Source of the DNA: Catalinimonas alkaloidigena
Lineage (GTDB): Bacteria > Bacteroidota > Bacteroidia > Cytophagales > Flexibacteraceae
Reading direction: 5' to 3'
Assembly (NCBI RefSeq): GCF_900100765.1
Contig: NZ_FNFO01000008.1
Coordinates: 248,001 to 312,000 of the forward strand
Length of the DNA stretch: 64,000 bases
Shown here: positions 43,322 to 52,546 of the stretch, piece by piece
How the letters are laid out: every line of letters begins with the position of its first letter
Position numbering within the stretch: the first letter of the stretch is position 1
Position numbers and translations under genes: made by a program
Notes under the pieces: generated by a model
Seen by the model: only the letters and a program-made list of their open reading frames with translations
What the model was told of the DNA's origin: nothing
Database searches by the model: none

Positions 43322-44005
43322 TTACCGACGTCTCCCACCCTGGCGACGGTTGCTGCGGTAGTTGCGACTTCCTCGGTTGCTGCTGTTGCTCGTGTTGTTG
43401 TTGCTACTGCTGCCGGGATAATCGCGCACGGGCTGCGAATCGAAGAGGTTCTGCGCCTTTACGCGCTCGATCGGGATTGTAAGTTTTCCGCGGGAAACGT
43501 CACGCAACTGTTGGATAATGACCTCATCCTCAATGTTTTCTTTGTTCCAGGTGCTGTAAAAACTCTTCATCAGCTTGCCCAGGTAGATGATGGCCGCCTC
43601 GCGCTCCTCCGGATCTTCCAGATCGACGGCCCGCTGCACCAGCAGTTCTAAGTTGCGGCCGTAGTGTTTGTAACGCACTTCGCCTTCGCGGTAGCGCATG
43701 CGTTGTGGTTTTTTATGGATGATGGCCGGCTCGGGTTTGGGATAGGGTCCGTCTACGTCCAGTTCGAAATTCGACATGATGTAGAGGTCGTCCCAGAGTT
43801 TCTGGTGGTAATCCTGCGTATTCTGGAAGTTCGGATTGAGCTGCCGCATCAGGTCCACCAGGACGATGGCCGATTGCGTGCGCTCTTCACGGTCCGGAAT
43901 GCTCATGACGTGCTGCACCAGACGTTGCACATTCCGGCCGTATTCTTTCAGGATGATGTCCTCATCTTCCGTATAATAATAAAATAGATTTTCTCTCTCT
44001 GGCAT
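43322..44005 (-). CDS. DUF4290-domain protein
   Basis: This protein of about 227 residues has the Bacteroidota DUF4290 pattern: FYYYTEDEDIILKEYGRNVQRLVQHVMSIPDREERTQSAIVLVDLMRQLNPNF and the later MRYREGEVRYKHYGRNLELLVQRAVDLEDPEEREAAIIYLGKLMKSFY, i.e. an internal duplication. The C-terminus is an Arg/Ser/Asn-rich tail. No function is known for the family. The gene lies between murA and the helicase gene in the same orientation. Confidence 0.88.
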   Translation of the reverse strand: MPERENLFYYYTEDEDIILKEYGRNVQRLVQHVMSIPDREERTQSAIVLVDLMRQLNPNFQNTQDYHQKLWDDLYIMSNFELDVDGPYPKPEPAIIHKKPQRMRYREGEVRYKHYGRNLELLVQRAVDLEDPEEREAAIIYLGKLMKSFYSTWNKENIEDEVIIQQLRDVSRGKLTIPIERVKAQNLFDSQPVRDYPGSSSNNNTSNSSNRGSRNYRSNRRQGGRRR

Positions 44006-44209
44006 GGAATTAAAAATTACAAAAGGCAAATGACTGATTACAGATGGGTAGAGACCTCAGGTCTCAGGGTATAGCTATGCAGGTAGTGGGTTTGGTTCAA
44101 TAGGCACCAACGCCTCAACGTGTAGCGCGGGCCCTTCCTTCTCTGCCGAAGCACCGTTTCGTCTGCTCAAAAGAGGGCGCGTTATCACGCCATCGCCCCC
44201 TCACACCGG

Positions 44210-46459
44210 TTACTCGTGGATCATCAGCTTGGCGAAGCTCAAAAGTAACGTCTTTTCGCCATGTTGCTGAAAATTAATACGGGCCTTGCGGTCGTTGCCC
44301 TGCACTTCGACAGCGCTGACGGTACCGAACCCAAATTTGGGGTGCTCTACCGTCATGCCTGCCTTCAGGCGCATCGGGTCGCTGGGCCGGAAATTGGCCG
44401 AGGGCTGATGGGCGCTCTTTCCATTCACAGGAATGCGTTTCACCGGCGCACCGGCCCGCTTGAACTGCGCCGCAAAACGCGTGGGGCGCGGCGCGGCCTC
44501 TTCGGTCCGGAAACGGCGCGTCACTTTCAGGTATTGGCCGTCCAGCTCCTGCAGAAACCGGCTGGGCTCGCAACTGCGAATGTTCCCGAAACGGTAGCGG
44601 CTCAGCGCGTACGAGAGGGTGAGCTTTTTCTCCGCACGGGTGATGGCGACGTAAAACAGGCGGCGCTCTTCTTCCAGATCTTCGCGGCTGTTGAGCATCA
44701 TCTGCGAGGGAAACAGGTCCTCTTCCATACCCACCACATACACATTCCGGAACTCCAGTCCCTTGGCCGAGTGGATGGTCATCAGGGTTACCCGGTCAGG
44801 ATCTTTGTTCTGATCGTCTTCCCAACTCGTTAATAACGAGACGGTTTGCAAAAACGTGCCCAGGGTTTTGTCTTCGTTTTCCGGGTTGTCGACAAACTCT
44901 TTGATGGCGTTCAGCAATTCCTGTACGTTCTCGTAACGTGAGATGCCTTCCGGAGTTTTGTCTTCGTAGAGTTCCTTCAGCAAGCCCGACTCGCGTGCCA
45001 CCTGCGACGCCACTTCGAAGGCATTCTTGGTCTGCATAGCGAGGTCGAAACTCTTGATCAGGTTGGCGAACGCATCGATCGAGTTCGCCGTCCGCCCCGA
45101 CATGGCCGTGTAGATGTTGCCGATGATGTCCCACAACGAAACGTCGTTTTCGTTGGCCATCACGATCAGCTTCGCGATGGTCGTATCGCCGATGCCGCGC
45201 TTGGGCAGGTTGATGATGCGCTTCAGCGCCTCCTCGTCGTTGTGATTGACCACAAACCGCAGGTACGCCAGCAGATCCTTGATTTCTTTGCGCTGGTAGA
45301 ACGACAGCCCCCCGACGATGCGGTACTTGATGTTCATCTTCCGCAGGGCCTCTTCCACGTTCCGCGACTGGGCATTGGTGCGGTACAAGATGGCGAAATC
45401 CTGGTTGCGCAGCGCGCCGTTCATTTTGTCTTCGAAAATGGAGGTCGCCACCAGCCGGGCCTCTTCCGCATCGCTCGAAGCTTTGATCAGCTCGATCTGG
45501 TCGCCCTGTTCGTTGTCGGTCCAGACTTCTTTCCGCAGCTGGCGGTCGTTGTGCTTGATGAGCGAATTGGCTACTTCGACAATGTTGCGGGTCGAACGGT
45601 AGTTCTGCTCCAAACGCACGGTTTTCAGCTCGGGGTAATCCTTCTCGAAGTTGAGGATGTTCTGAATATCCGCCCCCCGGAAGGCGTAAATGCTCTGCGC
45701 GTCATCGCCCACCACACAGAGGTTGCGGTGCACGGCAGCCAGCTTTTTGGTAATCAGGTATTGCGAGACGTTCGTGTCCTGAAACTCATCGACCAGCAGG
45801 TACCGGAAGCGATGCTGGTACTTGTGCAGCACGTCAGGGTGGTCGCGGAACAGCACATTCGTGTTGAACAGCAGGTCGTCGAAATCCATCGCCCCCGATT
45901 TAAAACACCGCTGCTGGTACAGTTTGTAGAGGCGTCCCATTTCCGGGCGGCCGGCCACCTCGTCGTCGGCGCGGTAAAACGGATCGTTGATGTACGTCTG
46001 CCAGGAAATCAAGCGGTTTTTCGCCATCGAGATCCGCCCCAGTACCACGTTCGGTTTGTAGACTTTGTCATCCAGCGCCGCCTCCCGGATGATGGACCGC
46101 AGCAGCGATTTAGAATCGTCGGTGTCGTAGATGGTGAAGTTGCTCGGATAATTGAGTCGCTCGGCTTCGAACCGCAGAATGCGGGAAAAAATGGAGTGGA
46201 AGGTACCCATCCAGATGTTCCGCGCCTCGTTGCCGATCATCTTCTCGATCCGCTGGCGCATTTCGTTGGCCGCTTTGTTGGTAAAGGTCAGGGCCATGAT
46301 GCGGAACGGGTCCGTGCTCTGTTCGATCAGGTGCGCAATGCGGTAAATCAGTACGCGGGTTTTGCCCGAGCCGGCTCCGGCAATGACCATCAGCGGTCCT
46401 TCGGTATGGAGGACCGCCTCACGTTGCGGCTCGTTGAGCGAATCCAGCTTCAGTCGCAT
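44210..46459 (-). CDS. pcrA: UvrD/PcrA-family ATP-dependent DNA helicase
   Basis: This 749-residue superfamily 1 helicase has Walker A VIAGAGSGKTRVL (about 25-37), VDEFQDTNVSQY (Walker B), RLEQNYRSTRNIV, VTLMTIHSAKGLEFRNVYVVGMEEDLFPS and VAITRAEKKLTLSYALSRYRFG. It unwinds DNA 3'-5' in repair and replication restart. PcrA and UvrD cannot be separated by sequence alone; the length matches PcrA-type proteins. The C-terminal 100 residues are basic and end in a Tudor-like region (MTVEHPKFGFGTVSAVE). Confidence 0.95.
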   Translation of the reverse strand: MRLKLDSLNEPQREAVLHTEGPLMVIAGAGSGKTRVLIYRIAHLIEQSTDPFRIMALTFTNKAANEMRQRIEKMIGNEARNIWMGTFHSIFSRILRFEAERLNYPSNFTIYDTDDSKSLLRSIIREAALDDKVYKPNVVLGRISMAKNRLISWQTYINDPFYRADDEVAGRPEMGRLYKLYQQRCFKSGAMDFDDLLFNTNVLFRDHPDVLHKYQHRFRYLLVDEFQDTNVSQYLITKKLAAVHRNLCVVGDDAQSIYAFRGADIQNILNFEKDYPELKTVRLEQNYRSTRNIVEVANSLIKHNDRQLRKEVWTDNEQGDQIELIKASSDAEEARLVATSIFEDKMNGALRNQDFAILYRTNAQSRNVEEALRKMNIKYRIVGGLSFYQRKEIKDLLAYLRFVVNHNDEEALKRIINLPKRGIGDTTIAKLIVMANENDVSLWDIIGNIYTAMSGRTANSIDAFANLIKSFDLAMQTKNAFEVASQVARESGLLKELYEDKTPEGISRYENVQELLNAIKEFVDNPENEDKTLGTFLQTVSLLTSWEDDQNKDPDRVTLMTIHSAKGLEFRNVYVVGMEEDLFPSQMMLNSREDLEEERRLFYVAITRAEKKLTLSYALSRYRFGNIRSCEPSRFLQELDGQYLKVTRRFRTEEAAPRPTRFAAQFKRAGAPVKRIPVNGKSAHQPSANFRPSDPMRLKAGMTVEHPKFGFGTVSAVEVQGNDRKARINFQQHGEKTLLLSFAKLMIHE

Positions 46460-46564
46460 GAATCGTCGCTAAAGTTAAGTTAGGGGTGATTTCTTGATGC
46501 TCTGCGTTGCAGGATATGCAAGTTACGAGATTTCGGGCATCTGCGGGGGCAGTCCCCTGATTTG

Positions 46565-46789
46565 ATGCGAATTGCGCAGGTGGAGGCTGGTCTCAAGAAA
46601 CACTACACGGCATGGAAGCGTGTCCAAAGGCTACACCCCGTAAAGTACGGTCAGATCATAGCTGGAAATGTGGACACACCGGTGGAACTGACAAGAAATC
46701 TTTTTGAAGCACTCCTGGATTACAGACGGTTACCCAAACCTCTCCTCTCTCGGACCACAAAGAGCATTTCCAAATTTCTCCGTCATTAG
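46565..46789 (+). CDS. Doubtful small open frame, 74 residues
   Basis: It starts ATG at 46565 and encodes a basic peptide (LKKHYTAWKRVQRLHPVKYGQII and LTRNLFEALLDYRR). It has no known motif, and composition alone neither supports nor excludes it. Its position before a promoter and its AT-rich DNA argue against a real gene. Confidence 0.25.
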   Translation: MRIAQVEAGLKKHYTAWKRVQRLHPVKYGQIIAGNVDTPVELTRNLFEALLDYRRLPKPLLSRTTKSISKFLRH

Positions 46790-46791
46790 TA

Positions 46792-46822
46792 TTTGGATTA
46801 AGTCTAAATAAGGTTACTTTTG
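46792..46822 (+). promoter_or_regulatory. Consensus Bacteroidota promoter, possibly leaderless
   Basis: TTTG at 46792-46795 and TACTTTTG at 46815-46822 are separated by exactly 19 bases, matching the -33/-7 consensus. Transcription should start near 46829, only about two bases before the ATG at 46831, which would give an almost leaderless mRNA. Confidence 0.65.
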
Positions 46823-46830
46823 TTACTGAT

Positions 46831-47163
46831 ATGGTCGAAATCTTCGGAACGTCGTCGGGTGCTCTTTACCAATGTGACCGAGACAATTGCTTTTATCTCC
46901 AGTTTCAGGACAAGCAAACCTCTTTTCGTGTATGCAGTCTCCTCGCGTTTAAAAGGAAAATCGATAACATTGACCTCGTAAGCCTGCTAACGGACGAAGA
47001 CGACCGGTCGGGTATGACCATCGTCAGAACCTGTCAGCACCGCGAGCTCTTCGTACTGACCATCCGGGAAGTGCTGGAGCTCAAAGAGATCTTATCCGGA
47101 GCATTGGTGATGCTGGAGTTGAACAGCATATTGCACCAGAAGTTGCAGTATAGTTTCTCCTGA
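46831..47163 (+). CDS. Hypothetical protein, 110 residues
   Basis: This soluble alpha/beta protein has four cysteines (YQCDRDNCFYLQF, RVCSLL, RTCQHRELF). A strong promoter lies immediately upstream and the ferritin gene follows 45 bases after its stop. Codon use is normal. I do not recognise the family, and the cysteine spacing does not match a known metal site. Confidence 0.75.
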   Translation: MVEIFGTSSGALYQCDRDNCFYLQFQDKQTSFRVCSLLAFKRKIDNIDLVSLLTDEDDRSGMTIVRTCQHRELFVLTIREVLELKEILSGALVMLELNSILHQKLQYSFS

Positions 47164-47207
47164 ATCCCGCTTCATTTCCTTTTACACCCTTAAATCGTAA
47201 TTTCTCT

Positions 47208-47741
47208 ATGAAAGATCTACTCAGACAAAGAGTTTTTATTCCTGAGGCCTCGGCCGCCTTGCTGAACCAACAAATTGCGTTGGAAGCTGCGTCTTCGTCC
47301 GCTTACCTGGCGATGGCCGCCTGGTGCGATCAGCACGGCTTCGACCATACGGCGGGACACTTCTACAAGCAGTCGGAAGAGGAGCGCAAGCACATGCTGA
47401 AGTTGTTTCACTACCTGAGCGACATGGGTGGACTGGCCGTTTCGCCGCCGCTGTCGGAAGTACAACATGAGTTCGCTTCGCTGCGCGACGTGTTCGAAAG
47501 TGCGCTGGACCATGAGGTGCAGGTTACGGAATCAATCAACAAGATTGTGGCCGCCTGCCGCAAAAGCAACGATTTCGCAACGGAGAATTTCATGCAGTGG
47601 TACGTGAAGGAACAGGTGGAAGAGGAGTACATCGTGCGCCGCGCGTTGGAGTTGATCGACCTAGCCGAAGCAGGCAGCCTCGACCTGATTGAGCTGGACG
47701 AACGCCTGGCACAAATCTCGTACCCCGCTACCGAAGAATAA
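47208..47741 (+). CDS. ftnA: Ferritin (non-haem)
   Basis: This 177-residue four-helix-bundle protein has the ferroxidase residues in AALLNQQIALEAASSSAYLAMAAW and FYKQSEEERKHMLKLFHYLSDMGG, with YVKEQVEEEYIVRRALELIDLAEAG providing later ligands. Bacterial ferritin length is normal. It stores iron in the cytoplasm as 24-mers. It is followed 44 bases later by a tiny cysteine-rich gene. Confidence 0.96.
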   Translation: MKDLLRQRVFIPEASAALLNQQIALEAASSSAYLAMAAWCDQHGFDHTAGHFYKQSEEERKHMLKLFHYLSDMGGLAVSPPLSEVQHEFASLRDVFESALDHEVQVTESINKIVAACRKSNDFATENFMQWYVKEQVEEEYIVRRALELIDLAEAGSLDLIELDERLAQISYPATEE

Positions 47742-47785
47742 GTTTTTTCCCTTAACGCTCTTTACCAACCGAACGCTTTTGCCCC

Positions 47786-47944
47786 ATGACGCTGAACAAC
47801 GAATTGTTTGACTTCGGTTTCTACGACGAAAATCCGCTGATTACCAAATCGCTGCAAGACGCGCCCGGGTGCGTCTTTAAGAAGTGCTGTAAGAAGTACA
47901 AAAAGTCGGAGAAGAAGCGGTGCAGAAGCTGCCCTAAACGTTAG
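47786..47944 (+). CDS. Small Cys/Lys-rich peptide, 52 residues
   Basis: The ATG at 47786 begins MTLNNELFDFGFYDENPLIT, and the C-terminal half has CVFKKCCKKYKKSEKKRCRSCPKR. The spacing C-x4-CC and later C-x2-C suggests metal (Zn or Fe) or nucleic-acid binding. It sits right behind ferritin and in front of a terminator, so it is part of the iron-storage transcription unit. I know it as a conserved-looking type from this order but cannot name it. Confidence 0.7.
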   Translation: MTLNNELFDFGFYDENPLITKSLQDAPGCVFKKCCKKYKKSEKKRCRSCPKR

Positions 47945-47975
47945 TTTACTATGTGTTGGTACCCATAGATGATAT

Positions 47976-48003
47976 AGAAGGCCATCCGCTCGGATGGCCT
48001 TCT
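47976..48003. terminator. Hairpin terminator after the ferritin unit
   Basis: Stem agaaggccatcc/ggatggccttct, four-base loop, followed by a short T-rich stretch; it separates convergent transcription units. Confidence 0.75.
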
Positions 48004-48067
48004 GTTGTTATAGCATCAGCGATCGCCCGAAGGCTCGCTTCACAGGGGTTGTCAGGACAGTCGGCGT

Positions 48068-49186
48068 TTAGCGCTGGGTGGTGGATTGGGTCGAAAGGAA
48101 TTCGGCCGGCACCTGAATAATCGACATGGTATGCACTCCATCGGCCTGTTTGTTGACGAACGAAGGACTGTTGGGCTGGTCGTAGTTGGCCACAAATAAC
48201 TTGTCGCCTACCAGCAACGGCTCGCACGGCTGGTCCAGCCCGCCGTCGGCTCCGTCGGTGTCGCCGTTTTTCGCTAAGGTGCGGACCTCTCCTTTTTTGG
48301 TGACCACATGGATCGCGTTCAGTTCCGAATCGGCGATGTAAAGATGGTCGGTCGTCTTGTCGATAAAGATCCCGTCGCAACAGGGAATTGTCCCCAGCTT
48401 CAGAAATTCCTCTTTCGAGTTGACCGCTCCGCTCTGGTCAAAAGTCAGCTTGAACACCCGGCCGTCGGTAAACATCCCCACGAACAGATTGCCCTGGCTG
48501 TCGAAATCCATTCCGTCAGTACCCAGGTCGTTGCCGTCCTGCGGAATGGCCTCGAACGTGGCGATCAGGTGGCGTTCTTCCATCGAAGGCTGAATCTGCA
48601 CCGAATCATTTTCCATTTCATGGCTCGCAATGCGGAAAATCCCGCTGGTGTGCATGTCGTCACTAGTGCGCCATTTGGTATCGGTAATGTAGAGGTCGTT
48701 CTTGTGCCAGCGCAGGGCATTCGGATGTTTCAGGCCTTTGGCCACCACGTCGACGCCTACCGGCTTCCCGTTCTCCATGTTCAATCGCAAGATGCGCGAC
48801 TGAAAGTTACTGTCCAGATTGTACTGGTTGTCGGCAATGTAAAGGTTACCGTCCGGCCCGAACGAAATACCCATCGGAACCGCCTTGTGGGTGGTAGGAT
48901 GCGCCGGCAGGTTGTAGGCCACTTCCCATTGGTAATCGGGCGTGATTTTCACCAGAAGCCCCGGGTAGGCGGGGGCGCTGGAATTGGGACACGAAAAGAA
49001 GACGTTCCCTTCCGGGTCGACCGCCATGCCATCGGGCTGCGCAATGTAGTCGGGAAACGAAAACAACAGCTGCGGTTCGCCGGGTTTGAGGGAAGCACCG
49101 GGTTTATACGGCTGAGAGGCTGCGGATTGCGCGTGCACCTGCACGCTAAAAAAGACACCTAGTATCGAGAAAAATAGAGGCTTCAT
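48068..49186 (-). CDS. SMP-30/gluconolactonase-like exported beta-propeller protein
   Basis: This 372-residue protein has a signal peptide (MKPLFFSILGVFFSVQVHAQ) and six-bladed propeller repeats of the NHL/SMP-30 type (DGNLYIADNQYNLDSNFQSRILRL, DLYITDTKWRTSDDMHTSG, SQGNLFVGMFTDGRV, DHLYIADSELNAIHVV). Relatives hydrolyse lactones or esters, or serve as binding platforms. The N-terminal acidic residue patterns of the SMP-30 metal site are only partly visible. The start at 49186 gives the signal peptide. Confidence 0.85.
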   Translation of the reverse strand: MKPLFFSILGVFFSVQVHAQSAASQPYKPGASLKPGEPQLLFSFPDYIAQPDGMAVDPEGNVFFSCPNSSAPAYPGLLVKITPDYQWEVAYNLPAHPTTHKAVPMGISFGPDGNLYIADNQYNLDSNFQSRILRLNMENGKPVGVDVVAKGLKHPNALRWHKNDLYITDTKWRTSDDMHTSGIFRIASHEMENDSVQIQPSMEERHLIATFEAIPQDGNDLGTDGMDFDSQGNLFVGMFTDGRVFKLTFDQSGAVNSKEEFLKLGTIPCCDGIFIDKTTDHLYIADSELNAIHVVTKKGEVRTLAKNGDTDGADGGLDQPCEPLLVGDKLFVANYDQPNSPSFVNKQADGVHTMSIIQVPAEFLSTQSTTQR

Positions 49187-49297
49187 GTTGAAAAAAGTTA
49201 AATCAAACATGCCTATATAAACTACAGGCGCCCCGATATGTTCTCTTTTTTTAGAAAGTAACCTACCGGGGCGCTTGCCATGCACAGGAAGCTCGGC

Positions 49298-52200
49298 TCA
49301 GACCAGCGCCTCCCAGAGGATTTCGGCGGGGTGTTTGGCGCGGCGGCCGGTCCCGTCTTTGATCTGGTGGCGGCAGCTGGTGCCCGGCGCAGCGATGATG
49401 ACGTCGGCAGGCTGCTGACGCACCGTCGGGAACAGCACCAGTTCGCCGACTTGCATGGAGACGTCGTAATGTTCTTTCTCGTAGCCGAACGATCCGGCCA
49501 TGCCACAACAGCCGGAACGAATCAGATGCACCTCATAATTTTTGGGCAGCGACAGAATTTTTTTCGTCGGGACCAGGGAGGCGAGTGCTTTCTGGTGGCA
49601 GTGTCCGTGGAGTTTGATCACCCGCTTTTCGGTCGTAAACTGATCGGCAGTCAGGCGTCCGCGGTCGATCTCACCCGCCAGAAATTCATCCAGCAGAAAC
49701 GCATGCTCGGCAATGTGGCGGGCGGCTTCGCGTTCTTCGTCCCGCAACAGATCGAGGTATTCGTCGCGGAACGACAGAATCGCCGACGGCTCCAGTCCAA
49801 TCAACGGGGTTTCTTCGGAGACCAGGTCTTTCAACAACGCCACGTTGCGGCGGGCCACGTCGCGCGCGTCGCGCAGCAAGCCCTTCGACAGGTAGGTCCG
49901 GCCACTTTCGGTATGGTCGGGAATGACGACATCGTACCCCAGCTTGGTCAGCAGCTGAATCGCCTGCATGCCCATTGGCACGTCATTATAATTGGTAAAC
50001 TCGTCGCAGAACAGGTAGACGCGGCGGGAGGTACGTCCCGTGTTGGGCTGTTCGCCCGGCCGCCCCAGTTCCGACTCCGGTGGGTACTCGGCACGCTGCG
50101 GAATGTCGGCGTCCAGCGTCTGACCACTCTGCCGACTCCGTTCCGTACCGACCACTTCGGCCGTTTCTTCCGGCGATCCGATGCCGTTTGTGCTCAACCC
50201 TGCGCTTCGCGGATTTTCCTGCACAATGCCAAACCGATGGGCTTTGCTTTTCTGATACCACGCGCGGAGTGTGGTCGGATACAGAGGGGGCATGGACCGC
50301 TCCGGGGCAAATCCTACCATGCGCTTGGCGAGTTCGCCCACTACCGGCGCTTTGAACGCCGCATTGTAGAGCCCCGACATGGACGACGCCAACACGTTCA
50401 GTTTGTTGAAGTTGGCAACGAGGCGTGTCCGCAGCGAAACGCCGTTGGCATCCTGGTACTGTTGCAGAAACTCCGCTTTCAACTTGCCGACATCCACGTT
50501 CGAAGGGCATTCGTTTTTACAGCCTTTGCAGGAGAGGCACAAATCCATCACGTCTTTTACCGCTTCGCTGTCGAACCGGTTCGGTTGGCTGGAATTGGTC
50601 AGCACTTCGCGCAGAATGTTGGCCCGGGCGCGGGTCGTATGCTTTTCGTTGCGCGTCGCCATGTAGCTGGGGCACATGGTTCCGCCGCTTAGTTCGGTCT
50701 TGCGGCAGTCGGCCGAGCCATTGCACTGCTCAGCCGCCCGCAACACACCGTCGGTCTCGCTCCAGTCGAACACGGTGTCGAACTCCGGTGTGGTCTGCCC
50801 CGGACGGAACCGCAACGAGCTGTTCATCGGGGGTGTATCGACAATTTTATTGGGGTTGAAGACCCCTTGCGGGTCCCAGGTGTACTTCACCCGTTTCAAC
50901 AGGCCGTAGTTGTGTTCGCCCACCATGAACCGGATGAATTCTCCGCGCAATCGCCCGTCGCCGTGCTCACCGCTGAGCGATCCGCGGTATTTCTTGACCA
51001 GCGCCGCAATTTCCTGCAGAATGGTGCGGAACATCTGGTTTCCTTCTTCGGTCTTCAGGTCCAGGATGGGCCGCAGGTGCAGCTCGCCCGAACCGGCGTG
51101 GGCGTAATGCACACAAAAGAGTCCGTAACGTTTCAGCACTTCGTTAAATTCCTGGATGTAGGCAGGCAGGTCCTCTACCGCCACGGCCGTATCTTCAATC
51201 ACCGGTACGGGTTTGGGGTCGCCCTTCATGTTGGACAACAGACCCAGTCCGGCTTTCCGCAGCGTCCAGATCTTGCCCATGTCTTCGCCTTTTACGATGG
51301 GATAATGGTAGCCCAACCCTTCGGCTTTCAGTTCGTCGATCAGCGCCTGGACCCGGGTATCAACCTCGGCTTCGCTTTCGCCCCACAGTTCGATGACCAG
51401 AATGGCCCCCGGATCGCCCTGCACAAAGAAACGATTCTTGCGCTGTTCCAGGTTGTTTTTGGTGCACTCCAGAATGAAGTGATCCATCAATTCACTGGCA
51501 CCAGGGTTGTGTTTCACCGCCACCAGGTTGGCCCGCAGCGACTCGTCGACCGTATGGCAATGGACAGGCACCAGCGCCTTGTGGGCAGGGGACAGCGGAA
51601 TGACGTTCAGCTTCAGTTCGTACAGAAACAGCAGCGTCCCTTCCGAGCCGGCAATCAGTTTACAGAAATTGAAGGGCTCCCCTCCTGCCGTAAACGGTTC
51701 GCACCGCAGCAGCATGTCGAGCGCGTAGCCGGTGTTGCGCCGCGGGATGCTCGGTTTGGGAAATTCTTCTTCGATGGCGGTCCGGTTCTCGGCGTCGGAA
51801 AGCAGTTCGTAGATCGACTGGTAGAGTTGTGCTTCCAGCCCGGTTCCCTGGCGTTTCTGTTCAAACGCTTCGTTTGTCAGCGGTCCGAATTCTACTTCAG
51901 AGCCGTCGCTCAGCAAGGCTTTGCAGGAAATCAGGTGCTCGCGGGTGCTGCCGTAGACGATGGAGTTGGAGCCGCAGGAGTTGTTGCCGACCATCCCCCC
52001 GACCATCGCCCGGTTGGCCGTCGACGTTTCCGGCCCAAACTGCAACCCGTACGGTTTCAGGTGCATGTTCAGCTCGTCGCGTACCACGCCCGGCTGAACC
52101 CGTACCCAGTTTTCGGCCTTGTTTACCTCCAGAATGCGGGTAAACGTGCGCGAGACATCCACCACAATGCCCGACCCGACGACCTGCCCGGCCAGCGACG

Positions 52201-52408
52201 TACCCGCCGTGCGCGGAATCAGCGACGTGTTGTGGGTAGAGGCAAAACGAATCAGTTTTTTCAGGTCTTCGACCGAATGCGGAATGGCTACGGCCAGAGG
52301 CAGTTCGCGGTACGCCGAGGCATCGGTAGCATACAACGTCCGTAGGGTGGTGTCGGTGTGGAGTTCACCTTCGAGCTGACCGGCGAGTTCGTGCAGGGCT
52401 GCAAGCAT
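49298..52408 (-). CDS. Fused FAD-linked oxidase and [4Fe-4S] ferredoxin oxidoreductase
   Basis: This 1036-residue protein has an FAD-binding PCMH domain (residues about 40-230, with IRFASTHNTSLIPRTAGTSLAGQVVGSGIVVDVSR), a C-terminal FAD-linked oxidase cap with HAGSGELHLRP, and iron-sulfur ligands in CRKTELSGGTMCPSY and CLSCKGCKNECPSNVDVGKL. It ends in the cysteine-rich CCG domain GHCHQKALA with RSGCCGMAGSFG. This is the D-lactate/glycolate-type quinone-linked dehydrogenase architecture in one chain. A low-complexity stretch around residues 750-830 separates the Fe-S and CCG parts. Confidence 0.92.
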   Translation of the reverse strand: MLAALHELAGQLEGELHTDTTLRTLYATDASAYRELPLAVAIPHSVEDLKKLIRFASTHNTSLIPRTAGTSLAGQVVGSGIVVDVSRTFTRILEVNKAENWVRVQPGVVRDELNMHLKPYGLQFGPETSTANRAMVGGMVGNNSCGSNSIVYGSTREHLISCKALLSDGSEVEFGPLTNEAFEQKRQGTGLEAQLYQSIYELLSDAENRTAIEEEFPKPSIPRRNTGYALDMLLRCEPFTAGGEPFNFCKLIAGSEGTLLFLYELKLNVIPLSPAHKALVPVHCHTVDESLRANLVAVKHNPGASELMDHFILECTKNNLEQRKNRFFVQGDPGAILVIELWGESEAEVDTRVQALIDELKAEGLGYHYPIVKGEDMGKIWTLRKAGLGLLSNMKGDPKPVPVIEDTAVAVEDLPAYIQEFNEVLKRYGLFCVHYAHAGSGELHLRPILDLKTEEGNQMFRTILQEIAALVKKYRGSLSGEHGDGRLRGEFIRFMVGEHNYGLLKRVKYTWDPQGVFNPNKIVDTPPMNSSLRFRPGQTTPEFDTVFDWSETDGVLRAAEQCNGSADCRKTELSGGTMCPSYMATRNEKHTTRARANILREVLTNSSQPNRFDSEAVKDVMDLCLSCKGCKNECPSNVDVGKLKAEFLQQYQDANGVSLRTRLVANFNKLNVLASSMSGLYNAAFKAPVVGELAKRMVGFAPERSMPPLYPTTLRAWYQKSKAHRFGIVQENPRSAGLSTNGIGSPEETAEVVGTERSRQSGQTLDADIPQRAEYPPESELGRPGEQPNTGRTSRRVYLFCDEFTNYNDVPMGMQAIQLLTKLGYDVVIPDHTESGRTYLSKGLLRDARDVARRNVALLKDLVSEETPLIGLEPSAILSFRDEYLDLLRDEEREAARHIAEHAFLLDEFLAGEIDRGRLTADQFTTEKRVIKLHGHCHQKALASLVPTKKILSLPKNYEVHLIRSGCCGMAGSFGYEKEHYDVSMQVGELVLFPTVRQQPADVIIAAPGTSCRHQIKDGTGRRAKHPAEILWEALV

Positions 52409-52490
52409 AATAACAGAGGTTTCGAAATCAGGGAGGTAAAGCTACAAGGCCCTGGCGAGATGTGAGAGGCTTCCTTTCTCTAAAAATGAA

Positions 52491-52522
52491 AGAAGGCATC
52501 CCGATGCGCCGGAATGCCTTCT
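52491..52522 (-). terminator. Hairpin terminator after the T9SS repeat protein gene
   Basis: On the minus strand agaaggcat/atgccttct pairs with a loop, followed by an interrupted T-run (ttcattttta), about 25 bases past the stop. Confidence 0.7.
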
Positions 52523-52546
52523 CTGCCGAGGTCTGGTTCAGGCAAT

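Larger units (their letters stand above)
46460..46830. other. Intergenic interval upstream of the 110-residue hypothetical gene
   Basis: These 371 bases separate the divergent helicase and small hypothetical genes. They hold a strong promoter at the right end and one doubtful 74-residue frame (entry at 46565). Nothing else is recognisable. Confidence 0.5.
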
